Shown here piece by piece: positions 6,678 through 13,113 of a DNA stretch of 13,304 nt. The position numbers were made by a program, and so were the translations under genes. The notes beneath the pieces were generated by a model. It searched no databases and was not told where the DNA came from. It was given only the letters and a program-made list of their open reading frames with translations. The stretch's first letter is position 1. Every line of letters starts with the position of its first letter. The stretch covers positions 1-13,304 of the forward strand of contig JBBRHH010000106.1 of the NCBI GenBank assembly GCA_038222915.1. The letters run 5' to 3'. The DNA comes from JBBRHH01 sp038222915 (lineage in GTDB: Bacteria; Planctomycetota; Phycisphaerae; Tepidisphaerales; Tepidisphaeraceae).

Positions 6678-7961
6678 TTATAGATCTTTCATCCGGCCGG
6701 TGATTTCAACTTTCAGTTCGGCCCGGACGTGCAGTCTTCGGAACATTAACTGTTGATTTAATGCGGCACTCAGCGGCGAGATGGCGGAGAACTCCTGCAT
6801 CTTTCCGGCCGCGTCGATGACGAGAATGCCGGCGGCGGTCTTATCGGTTGGAGAGAACTGGACTTCGTAGGGAGTGTCTTCGGGTTCATCGAGGAACATG
6901 TCGTAGGCGGGGTCGCCGCCGGCGGCGGTGATGGTGTCGCGGGCGATTTGGGTGATTCTCTGAAGCTCGGTCGGATCTTCGATCTGGGAGAGATCGATGA
7001 CCTTGTAGAGCCGGCGAAACAGCAGCCCGCGGCACATCGCGGCCAAGGCGGGGTCTTCGCCGCAGGACCAGGCCTTCAGGCATTCGAGCATGGAGCTGTC
7101 GTCGAGCAGGGAGAACTCGGCCGGCGTGAGCGATTGGCCCAGCAGGCATTTGTAGACGGCGTGGTCACGGCCTGGCCAGGTGAGGCGGTCCTGCACCGCC
7201 AGCCGCTTGGCACGCTGGAGGGCCAGGCGAATCATCCCCTCGGCGCTGCGAACGACTTTGTGGAAGTAGACGTTGCGGTACATGTGGTACCGGGACTGAA
7301 GATAGGCCTCGAGGGCGCTGATGCCTTTGGCGTTGACGGCGAGGCGGTTCGAGGCCGGGTCGATGGTGAGGGCGTGGAGCAGCCAGTTGAGGTCGTAGCT
7401 TCCGTACTGGCTGCCGGTCATGAGGTTGTCGCGGAGCAGGTAGTCCATGCGATCGGCGTCAAGTTGGCTGGCAATGATGTCGTGATAGAAGACGCGCTGG
7501 GGCGTGCCGGCGAGAAACTGGACGAGGCGCTCAGGGAGCTGACGGTCGTAGGCGGCCAGGAGGCGATGGACTTCGCTGGCCGGGTCGAGGATGACGCGGC
7601 GGGTGGCCTCTTCGTGATCGATGTTGCTGACGCGTTCGAAGACATGGCTGAACGGGCCGTGGCCAAGGTCGTGAAGCAGTGCGCCGACGAGGCAGAGCGT
7701 TCGCATCTCCGGATCGATGACGAAAGACTCGCCCAGTTGGGCGAGGATTTTGCGGGCGGTTTCCATGACGCCGAGGCTGTGGCTGTATCGCGAGTGGTCT
7801 GCACCGGGGTAGGCAAGACTGGCGAGGCCCAGTTGTCGAATGCGGCGCAGGCGTTGGAACTCGGCCGCGTTGATGAGGCGGAAGAGCAGGCCGTCCAGAG
7901 GGCGATCAACGCGCAGGGCAATGACGTCGTGGACAGGGTCGCGGATGATCTTTTCGGGCAT
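6678..7961 (-). CDS. HD-domain phosphohydrolase (SAMHD1/COG1078 type)
   Basis: A 427-residue protein from ATG 7961 (MPEKIIRDPVHDVIAL, the usual start of this family). Metal-binding residues are clear: His61 in YSHSLG, His97-Asp98 in ALLHDLGHGPFSH, and Asp170 in ADRMDYLLRD, matching the four HD ligands of SAMHD1; Tyr174 matches its substrate-contacting tyrosine. Relatives hydrolyse dNTPs to nucleosides and triphosphate, so a role in nucleotide pool control or phage defence is possible; this member is untested. The C-terminal 200 residues are alpha-helical with a family-typical 'YHMYRNVYFHKVVRSAEGMI' region. The frame stays open upstream to ATG 8447, but that extension is repeat-derived and low-complexity, so 7961 is preferred. 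It converges with the secreted protein ending at 6596; the 81-base gap has no clear terminator. Confidence 0.85.
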   Translation of the reverse strand: MPEKIIRDPVHDVIALRVDRPLDGLLFRLINAAEFQRLRRIRQLGLASLAYPGADHSRYSHSLGVMETARKILAQLGESFVIDPEMRTLCLVGALLHDLGHGPFSHVFERVSNIDHEEATRRVILDPASEVHRLLAAYDRQLPERLVQFLAGTPQRVFYHDIIASQLDADRMDYLLRDNLMTGSQYGSYDLNWLLHALTIDPASNRLAVNAKGISALEAYLQSRYHMYRNVYFHKVVRSAEGMIRLALQRAKRLAVQDRLTWPGRDHAVYKCLLGQSLTPAEFSLLDDSSMLECLKAWSCGEDPALAAMCRGLLFRRLYKVIDLSQIEDPTELQRITQIARDTITAAGGDPAYDMFLDEPEDTPYEVQFSPTDKTAAGILVIDAAGKMQEFSAISPLSAALNQQLMFRRLHVRAELKVEITGRMKDL

Positions 7962-8073
7962 GGACTGCGGATTGTACGGGGTGTGGGCGCTGGGCAGTAG
8001 GCGATGGGCAGCCTGGGCAAAAGTCGCCTGAGAGCCTGGGGCCGCGTGCTGGGGATGCTGTTGGGCGCACGGC

Positions 8074-8099
8074 TGCGCAAAATTGTGTTGCCGGTCGGT
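8074..8099 (-). promoter_or_regulatory. Conserved leader island A, HD-gene copy
   Basis: Plus strand reads TGCGCAAAATTGTGTTGC then CGGTCGGT. It matches 11450-11475 at 23 of 26 bases although flanking sequence is largely different. It ends in GTCGGT, the reverse complement of the ACCGAC core of the nearby 11-bp array, so it contains one inverted half-unit. In the shared reading frame it encodes TD-x-QH-(N/D)-FA. Function unknown. Confidence 0.5.
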
Positions 8100-8210
8100 G
8101 CGACGTGCGTGAAAATTTTTATTTGCAACAGGTGAAAGTCGAGGCCAGAGATATAAGGTATTGTTTGGGCAATGCTTGCATTTTAGTCGCGATTGGAACT
8201 GGGCGAAAAA

Positions 8211-8319
8211 ACCGGCCCCAAAGCGACATAGAACCGGCCCTGAAGCGACCCTCAAACGACCCTGAACCGACATTGAACCGACCGTTTTTGACCCCGTACC
8301 GACATGAAAGCGACGAGGG
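8211..8319 (-). repeat. 11-bp phased direct-repeat array, HD-gene leader
   Basis: On the plus strand, units start at 8211, 8222, 8233, 8244, 8255, 8266 and 8277, each exactly 11 bases, for example ACCGGCCCTGA, AGCGACCCTCA, AACGACCCTGA, ACCGACATTGA. One degenerate 10-base step (8288-8297) is followed by two more units at 8298 and 8309. The shared pattern is A(C/G/A)CG(A/G)C(C/A)NNNA; CG at positions 3-4 and C at 6 are invariant. Heptamer plus four-base spacer gives one unit per helical turn. The array lies between the promoter (8493-8521) and the HD coding start. Confidence 0.75.
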
Positions 8320-8437
8320 GACAAAGACAGGCAGACGGAGTGAGAAGGACGGGGATTGGAGGATTTCTCGCGGCTGGGCAAATGCCGATGGCGGACGGGG
8401 GGATTGCCTTTGAGCTGGCCGCTGGTCTGATCAAGAA

Positions 8438-8461
8438 TTTCCCGCATGGGCTGGCCCTCCT
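8438..8461 (-). promoter_or_regulatory. Conserved Shine-Dalgarno/ATG island B, HD-gene copy
   Basis: On the minus strand this reads AGGAGGGCCAGCCC then ATGCGGGAAA. AGGAGG (8456-8461) is eight bases before ATG 8447, an ideal ribosome-binding arrangement. It matches 11919-11942 at 22 of 24 bases. CCCATGCGGG could also form a small hairpin that would hide the ATG. Strong conservation of both the spacer and the first codons suggests more than a simple binding site. Confidence 0.55.
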
Positions 8462-8492
8462 GATAATTTCATATTTCATATTACCTAACATC

Positions 8493-8521
8493 ATACTATC
8501 TGTGTCGCACCGTGAGGTCAA
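8493..8521 (-). promoter_or_regulatory. Sigma70-like promoter of the HD-gene leader
   Basis: On the minus strand TTGACC (8516-8521), 17 bases, then TAGTAT (8493-8498). The downstream bases GATGTTAGGTA resemble the AATGTTAAGTA after the paralogous promoter at 11981-12009. Same spacing and nearly the same boxes in both copies make this stronger than either alone. It lies 81 bases after the stop of the large secreted protein at 8602, so the HD gene is probably transcribed on its own. Confidence 0.6.
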
Positions 8522-8601
8522 GGCCATTTTGGATTTTGTTAGGAATTGATTTCCTGGTTCCCGGATTCAAAAGTGACAGGCGATGTTGCTGGAGGTTGGA
8601 T

Positions 8602-11412
8602 TTAATCGAGGAGGAGGACATCCGCGTCTTCAAGTGTTGGGAGATTTATTTCGAGGGTTTCGCCGGTTTGTTTGAAGGTCACGGGTTTGTGCATGGCCGC
8701 AGACTGGATGGATTTGGGGGGCTTTGCGCCGCGGACTGTGATGTGGAGGTCTTTTTGCGGGACGAACTGGGTGATGGTTTTCTGGGCGGGCATTGTGGTT
8801 GGCGCGGTGGCGGGTGGGGCCGTGGATTTCCAGGTCCAGTTGATCACCGGGATGGATTGGCGGCCTTCGGGGCTTTGGATCAGGAGGGCTTCGATTGTGG
8901 GTTGGCCGGGGTCTACTTGTGGCTGGACTTTTTCGAGTGCCGGGGCGGCCAGCCATTGGCAGAGGTTGGGGTTGAAGTCGCGGGCCATGTCGAAGTCAGG
9001 GCGGCGGACGGTGGCGCTGTAGTCGAGGCCGGCGAAGGTGCCGAGGGCGTAGGTTGTTCCTTTGCCGTGTTGGTTGCGGACGATGGCCGATGCGCCGTCG
9101 GCGTACTTGCCGATGACTTGCGCGGTTGGGAGTGGGTTGAGAATCTCGCGGCCGAGGGCGGGTTGGATGGCGGCTTTTGGGAATGGGGGCTCGGACGTGA
9201 TTGAGCTGGTGTTGCGGGTGTCGGGGAGGGGCATGATTAAATCGAAGGGCTTGATGGTTGTCGCGCCGTAGAGTTCTACTGTGGCGAAGAGGGCCGGGGA
9301 TTTGCGGTCTTTCAGGCCGAGGATTGGGAGGAGACTGTTGAGGGGTTGGTTGGCTTCGTCGCGGGAGAGGCCGGTGGCGGTGGTGACCAGAGTTCCGCCG
9401 GCTTCGACCCATTTGGCGAGCTTTGCTGCCGAGGCGGCGCGGAGGACGGGGCTGGGTGCGTAGATCACTTTGTAACGGGCGAGGTCGATGGTTTCGAGCA
9501 TGGTTTCGTCGAGCGGATCGACGGGGATGTGGGCGTGCTGGAGGGCGGTGTAGGTCCACTTGTTGTTTTCCCAGGCGGTCTCCAGGAGGTGGGCCTGATC
9601 GGGCTTGAGGAAGCCGCGGAGGCGCAGCCAGAGCTCCAAGGAGAGCGGTTGAATGAGTGCAACTTGGGCGGGTTTTACGGGGCGGGCGTTGTAGAGAGAG
9701 TCTTCGGCGGCGGCGAGGAGGCGCGCGGCCTTGCTGGTGAGGGCCATGGCGGCGGGATCGGTGGAGAAGCTGTCGCCTTTAGAATAATCGGGGCCGTAGG
9801 TGTACCAGTAGATGGTGGTCGCTCCGCGGGCGGCGGCGGCGATGGCGCGCTGGATGACTGCGCCGCGGTGGGGTTTGACGTAGAGGCCGAAGGGGAATTT
9901 GTGATCGTCGCAGACGACGCGCGCGACGTCGCACATGTAGCTGTCCCAGGACCAGACGCGTGCGTCGCGGTTGGAGGTTTCGTACATGAAGCCGTTGTCG
10001 GCGTGGCGATAGAACTCGAAAAAGTCGAGGCCGCCGCCGCCCCAGGTGAGGGTGGGGCCGCGGAGGGCGTAGGAGTAGAGGAAGGGCTGCTTGGCGGTTG
10101 GGCTGGTTGGATCTTTGGCGAGGGCTTCGCGCTTGGCGGCGTTGGCCTTGTCGAAGGCGTCACGCGTGGCTGTGAAGAGGCGGGATGTGAGGTCGATGAG
10201 GAAGGCGGCGCTGTAGTAGGCGTTGCGTGCGACGTTTGGATCGGTGAGATCGAGGGCGGCGTCTTTGTTGTAGATGTTGGCGAGGGAGACTTCGGGCCAG
10301 TTGGCTTTGCCGAAGTCTTTCGGGTTCAGTTTTACGTTCAGGTTCTGGAGGAAGGTGCGGTAGTGCTCGTTGCAGACATCACAGGTGGCGGGGTGTTCCT
10401 TGGTGTAGAGGCCGATCTCGTCTTTGGTGAGAGCCCAGACTTCTGAGGATTTGGCGGTGAGGAGGCGATCGAGTGAAGTCTGGAGGGCCTTCTGCATGGC
10501 CGGGGCGACTTCCGGGGCGAAGGGGCAGATTTCGGGTTTGCCTTTGGGGGCTTCGGAGTAGCCGATGGAGGTGGAGTCGACGCGGCTGCGGTTGAAGGCG
10601 GCGGCGTAGCCTTCGGATTTTTCGGCCATGTCGATGAGGAAGTCGGGGGCGGCGCGGAAGGCGTTGACGCCGAGTTGGCGGAGGGCGCGGCATTCGAGTT
10701 CGACGATTTGTTTGTCGCTGTAGCGGGTGCCGTATCTGGGGCTGCCTGTGCCGTAGCCGCCGAGATCGGTGACGATGGCGAAGCGTTTGGGGAGGGGCTC
10801 TTTGGACCAGGGGAGGGATTCGAGTTGCTCTGCACGGCGCTGGGCATATTCGCGGAGGCCGACTAGGTCGTGGAGGAATTGGTCGGAGTCGACCGCCTTG
10901 CCGAGGCGGAGGTCGTCGCCGGGGATGATGAGGCCGACGGTGCCGCCTTCGGGGCTGGTTTCGTGGAGGGTTTTTACGACTTTGCCGTGGGCGGAGAATT
11001 CGAGGTCGAGCTCGACGGCGGTGAGGGGCAGGAGTTTGTCGCGGTTTTTTTCCTTGGCTTTGGCGGGTTGATCGATGGTGATGGTGAGGAAGAGACGGCC
11101 GGGCGATTGTTTGTTGGGGAGGATAGAGGCGACGGAAATGGGATCGGTCCATTGGTCGGTGGTGAGGTCTTTGCCGATCTCGCCGCGGAAGACTTTGCCG
11201 CCCTGGCCTTCGCCGCCGAAGCGCCAGGCGATGGTGGTGGCGCGATCGAGCTTGGGGGAGGTGATGCGGGCGCGGAAGGTGAAGTCTTCGGGCATGCGGA
11301 CGGGGGCGTCTGGGATGGCGATGTCGATCTGCGGAGCGGCTGCGCCGAGAGGGGAGAGGAGTAGGCAGTTGAGCAGGAGGTAGGCGATTGCGAGTCGGTT
11401 CATCGGTGTCAT
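8602..11412 (-). CDS. Large secreted glycoside hydrolase-like protein
   Basis: About 936 residues from ATG 11412 (ATG 11403 is an alternative three codons later). The start was chosen for the signal peptide: NRL, then LLLNCLLLSPLG and AAA at about 26. Residues 27-200 look like a beta-sandwich. From about 205 a barrel-like region follows (FAIVTDLGGYGTG, then VWALTKDEIGLYTKEHPATC with a possible catalytic Asp-Glu near 330 and a CxxC near 345, and GATTIYWYTYGPDY near 530). Residues about 630-790 (ARYKVIYAPSPVLRAASAAK, WVEAGGTLVTTATG, then HGKGTTYALGTFAG) resemble the glutamine amidotransferase-like trimerisation domain of GH42 beta-galactosidases. I infer a carbohydrate-active role without a defined substrate. 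A Thr/Pro/Ala linker lies near 870. The coding strand is very C-rich at third positions. No Shine-Dalgarno precedes 11412; the frame is open upstream to ATG 11928 through the leader repeats. Confidence 0.65.
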   Translation of the reverse strand: MTPMNRLAIAYLLLNCLLLSPLGAAAPQIDIAIPDAPVRMPEDFTFRARITSPKLDRATTIAWRFGGEGQGGKVFRGEIGKDLTTDQWTDPISVASILPNKQSPGRLFLTITIDQPAKAKEKNRDKLLPLTAVELDLEFSAHGKVVKTLHETSPEGGTVGLIIPGDDLRLGKAVDSDQFLHDLVGLREYAQRRAEQLESLPWSKEPLPKRFAIVTDLGGYGTGSPRYGTRYSDKQIVELECRALRQLGVNAFRAAPDFLIDMAEKSEGYAAAFNRSRVDSTSIGYSEAPKGKPEICPFAPEVAPAMQKALQTSLDRLLTAKSSEVWALTKDEIGLYTKEHPATCDVCNEHYRTFLQNLNVKLNPKDFGKANWPEVSLANIYNKDAALDLTDPNVARNAYYSAAFLIDLTSRLFTATRDAFDKANAAKREALAKDPTSPTAKQPFLYSYALRGPTLTWGGGGLDFFEFYRHADNGFMYETSNRDARVWSWDSYMCDVARVVCDDHKFPFGLYVKPHRGAVIQRAIAAAARGATTIYWYTYGPDYSKGDSFSTDPAAMALTSKAARLLAAAEDSLYNARPVKPAQVALIQPLSLELWLRLRGFLKPDQAHLLETAWENNKWTYTALQHAHIPVDPLDETMLETIDLARYKVIYAPSPVLRAASAAKLAKWVEAGGTLVTTATGLSRDEANQPLNSLLPILGLKDRKSPALFATVELYGATTIKPFDLIMPLPDTRNTSSITSEPPFPKAAIQPALGREILNPLPTAQVIGKYADGASAIVRNQHGKGTTYALGTFAGLDYSATVRRPDFDMARDFNPNLCQWLAAPALEKVQPQVDPGQPTIEALLIQSPEGRQSIPVINWTWKSTAPPATAPTTMPAQKTITQFVPQKDLHITVRGAKPPKSIQSAAMHKPVTFKQTGETLEINLPTLEDADVLLLD

Positions 11413-11449
11413 GGTGCGCTGATTTGTGGTGTTTTTGAAGGTGGATGTG

Positions 11450-11475
11450 TGCGCAAAATCGTGTTGCGTGTCGGT
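11450..11475 (-). promoter_or_regulatory. Conserved leader island A, secreted-protein copy
   Basis: Plus strand reads TGCGCAAAATCGTGTTGC then GTGTCGGT, 23 of 26 bases identical to 8074-8099. It lies 38 bases before the ATG at 11412, against 113 bases in the HD-gene copy, so distance to the gene is not conserved while sequence is. Confidence 0.5.
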
Positions 11476-11553
11476 TTGAAGGATGTTATTTTTCACAAGT
11501 GATTGTTTTGAAGCGGGTTGGGATGCGGAGAGGGTGACGAGTGGTCGTTTAGA

Positions 11554-11658
11554 ACCGACCACTAACCGACCACTAACCGACCACCAACCGACCTGTAACC
11601 GACCATCAACCGACCTGTGACCGACTAGCAAACGACCACTAACCGACCACCAAACGAC
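11554..11658 (-). repeat. 11-bp phased direct-repeat array, secreted-protein leader
   Basis: Nine perfectly spaced 11-base units start at 11554, 11565, 11576, 11587, 11598, 11609, 11620, 11631 and 11642 on the plus strand; a tenth broken unit begins at 11653. Typical units are ACCGACCACTA, ACCGACCACCA, ACCGACCTGTA and ACCGACCATCA. The heptamer ACCGACC is nearly fixed and the following three bases vary, the pattern of a protein-binding core with a free spacer. Just before it, GGTCGTTTA (11543-11551) is the reverse complement of the AACGACC unit variant, so an inverted copy caps the array. Confidence 0.85.
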
Positions 11659-11754
11659 GCGGGTGGAAAATGCGGATTTTAGAGCGCGCGGTAGGCGGCA
11701 GGCAGCTCTTGCAGTTTCGATTGAGAGCAAGAAATGACAGTGAGTTGTTTGGGA

Positions 11755-11784
11755 TGGGACATTTTGGGACATTCTGGGACATTG
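11755..11784 (-). repeat. 10-bp tandem repeat, three units
   Basis: TGGGACATTT, TGGGACATTC and TGGGACATTG follow each other without a gap; nine of ten bases are identical in all. A period of one helical turn again suggests aligned protein sites. It lies between the 11-bp array and the leader ATG, and has no equivalent in the HD-gene leader. Confidence 0.7.
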
Positions 11785-11918
11785 GAGAGTGGCGCGTTGG
11801 TCTTGGGACGGAGGGAACAGCGGGGAAGGTATGCGGGGGAGCGCTGAGCGCAATGCGAAACACGTTTGCGAATTTCGCGCATGCCATGGGTTGATTTGGC
11901 TGTGCCGCAGGTTGATGG

Positions 11919-11942
11919 TTTCCCGCATGGGGTGGCTCTCCT
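11919..11942 (-). promoter_or_regulatory. Conserved Shine-Dalgarno/ATG island B, secreted-protein copy
   Basis: On the minus strand AGGAGAGCCACCCC precedes ATGCGGGAAA. AGGAG (11938-11942) is nine bases before ATG 11928. It is identical to 8438-8461 at 22 of 24 bases. Confidence 0.55.
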
Positions 11943-11980
11943 AATTCCCTTTTTCTTACGGCCTATCCATACTTAACATT

Positions 11981-12009
11981 ATGCTATCATAGCGGGAATC
12001 CGTTGTCAA
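11981..12009 (-). promoter_or_regulatory. Sigma70-like promoter of the secreted-protein leader, with palindrome
   Basis: On the minus strand TTGACA (12004-12009, perfect), 17 bases, then TAGCAT (11981-11986). The odd-length palindrome GCTATCATAGC (11983-11993, plus strand) overlaps the -10 box and could be an operator. The start of transcription would be near 11974, giving a leader of about 560 bases before ATG 11412. Confidence 0.6.
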
Positions 12010-12112
12010 GTAAATGTTTGGGTTTCTGGTTCTTCGGTTGCGCCGTTTTGGTGGCGCTGGTTTGAGCCGACCGCGTGTAGGCGGGTTGCGCATGGGGCGA
12101 GATTCGCGTTGC

Positions 12113-12155
12113 CCGCGACATGGGTCGGGTTGTCCGTGTAATCCGTCCCCATGCC
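12113..12155 (+). repeat. About 41-bp dispersed repeat, left copy
   Basis: Matches 13114-13154 in the same orientation at 36 of 41 aligned bases plus a two-base gap; common blocks are CCGCGACA, CGGGTTGT, TAATCC and CCCATGCC. In the right copy this sequence is the folD promoter and start codon. Here the ATG (12151) opens only a 21-codon frame. The surrounding 12010-12237 holds nothing else recognisable. Confidence 0.6.
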
Positions 12156-12237
12156 GCTAATCGCGCAGGAGACCTCAAGCGGACCGCTGGTTGAATTTCG
12201 CAGCGTTCCGTTTTGAATTCGATCAGCGTCTTTTTCT

Positions 12238-12264
12238 TCCGCGAAGGGCAAGCCTCGGTTTGCG
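12238..12264 (+). repeat. REP-like repeat, left of transposase
   Basis: Reads TCCGCGAAGGGCAAGCC then TCGGTTTGCG and matches 12959-12986 in the same orientation (four mismatches or gaps). GCAAGCC-TC-GGTTTGC can fold as a short stem with one G-T pair. A T-rich tract precedes both copies. Repeats of this size next to a Y1 transposase suggest REP-type substrate sequences. From here to 12353 nothing further is seen. Confidence 0.5.
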
Positions 12265-12353
12265 TCTGTTGGGTGTCGGTCGTTATTGGTGGGTTTTGAG
12301 TTTTTCAGGATTGGGATAAAGAGCGTATGACACTACGCGACTGCTGGGCGATG

Positions 12354-13016
12354 TCACTGGTGGAACGGGGTGATGAATTTCCAGGGTTGGGCGGGGAGGT
12401 TTTCTTTGGATGGGTTCTGTTGGACGTAGCGGATGCACTGCCGTACCGCTTCCGCAGTGTGGAGGTAGACTTTGTAAGGTCGATGCGACCAGATGGGGTG
12501 GGTTGGTGATGTGAGTGATGCTGCCCGCAGTGCGTCGCGGGCGGCGTTGGCGAGGGTGGTCCAGATCTTTTCGGCGCGGTCTTTGTGCGTACGTACTATG
12601 ACGTGGGTGTGGTTGGAGCAGGCGGCGAGGGCGTGGAGGGTGTAGCCTTGGTCTTTGATGGTTTGGGCGATGGCGTGGGCTATGGTTTGCCGCATCGCGT
12701 GGTCGAACCAGAGGATCGGATGATCCAGGTTTTTGGCGGATTGTTTGTAAAAGTTTTTGATGTCGGAGCGCGGAGGTTGAATCCGCTTTCGTCCTGTGTG
12801 GATTGGTCCGAGCAGTTGCAGGTCTTCTTTTCTCAGAGAGTCGGAGCCGCTGCCGCGCGGGTCGTTGGGGAGCCAGTGTCCGTAACCGGTGAAGATCAGG
12901 TGGGATGCCAGGATTACTCTGCGATGTATGGATGCGGTTTCTTTTTTTGCGCGGATGCTCCGCGAAGGGGCAAGCCACGGTTGGCGCGGTTTGGTTGAGC
13001 GGGCGTCAAGGGTCAC
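12354..13016 (-). CDS. Y1 (IS200/RAYT-like) HUH transposase
   Basis: The frame runs from GTG 13016 to the stop at 12354 (220 residues), but the conserved part begins near codon 34 (12917) with VILASHLIFTGYGHWLPNDP, the start I associate with planctomycete Y1 transposases. The HUH metal site is NHTHVIVRTH (His-Thr-His), and the C-terminal RYVQQNP carries the likely nucleophilic tyrosine. Such enzymes nick and join single-stranded DNA at REP or IS200 ends. Relatives usually begin with Met at the position that is GTA here, so the true start is uncertain: either the far GTG, a non-standard codon, or a damaged start. The HIV/AID-type loop 'LAACSNHTH' and length are otherwise normal, with no internal stop. 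Direct repeats lie on both sides, one of them inside the doubtful N-terminal part. Confidence 0.72.
   Translation of the reverse strand: MTLDARSTKPRQPWLAPSRSIRAKKETASIHRRVILASHLIFTGYGHWLPNDPRGSGSDSLRKEDLQLLGPIHTGRKRIQPPRSDIKNFYKQSAKNLDHPILWFDHAMRQTIAHAIAQTIKDQGYTLHALAACSNHTHVIVRTHKDRAEKIWTTLANAARDALRAASLTSPTHPIWSHRPYKVYLHTAEAVRQCIRYVQQNPSKENLPAQPWKFITPFHQ
12959..12986 (+). repeat. REP-like repeat, right copy, within the 5' end of the transposase frame
   Basis: Reads TCCGCGAAGGGGCAAGCC then ACGGTTGGCG, nearly the same as 12238-12264. It overlaps the perfect hairpin CGCGGA-TGC-TCCGCG (12950-12964). It would encode the first part of the transposase if GTG 13016 were used, which argues that translation begins further in. 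Confidence 0.5.
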
Positions 13017-13113
13017 CTATGTGCTGACCTCGGCAGACGTCACTTCGTTGCGGCGGGTTTGTTATACCGCGTTCGGGGACAATTCGCGGGATGCGGTGGT
13101 CGGTTCGGGGCAA

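Larger units (their letters stand above)
7962..8447 (-). other. Long leader region of the HD gene with an in-frame open leader frame
   Basis: This 486-base stretch holds no recognisable gene. From an ATG at 8447 with a good Shine-Dalgarno (AGGAGG, eight bases away) the frame is open for 162 codons and joins the HD protein in phase. The translation begins MREILDQTSG, is rich in Arg, Pro and Ser, and passes through the 11-bp array (as SMSVQGRLRVA). I see no domain. It could be an untranslated leader with a start-like element, a translated leader, or an unusual N-terminal extension. The layout matches the leader at 11413-11928. Confidence 0.45.
11413..11928 (-). other. Long leader region of the large secreted protein with an in-frame open leader frame
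   Basis: This 516-base stretch has no recognisable gene. From ATG 11928, with AGGAG nine bases upstream, the frame is open for 172 codons and enters the secreted protein in phase. The translation starts MRETINLRHS and carries three 11-residue repeats (WWSVSGRLLVG, HRSVDGRLQVG, WWSVSGRLVVG) that simply reflect 33-base periods of the DNA array. A translated extension would bury the signal peptide about 170 residues inside, so the region is more likely regulatory. Plan and frame match 7962-8447. Confidence 0.45.

Noticed and set aside
6948..8000. 350-codon plus-strand frame opposite the HD gene
   Set aside because: Antisense shadow; the minus-strand HD motifs are unambiguous.
7962..8447. HD protein beginning at ATG 8447 (589 residues)
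   Set aside because: The family starts at MPEKIIRDPVH; the extra 162 residues are repeat-derived and lack domains. Kept only as a possible translated leader.
9346..10446. 366-codon plus-strand frame rich in Gly, Val and Glu
   Set aside because: Antisense shadow of the secreted protein at 8602-11412; composition mirrors its C-ending codons and no domain is seen.
11554..11658. 11-bp array as a CRISPR
   Set aside because: Units are far too short, there are no long unique spacers and no cas genes are present.
12950..12964. Perfect hairpin CGCGGA-TGC-TCCGCG as an intrinsic terminator
   Set aside because: The T tract precedes the stem on the plus strand and appears as A residues after it on the minus strand, so neither direction gives stem plus U tract.
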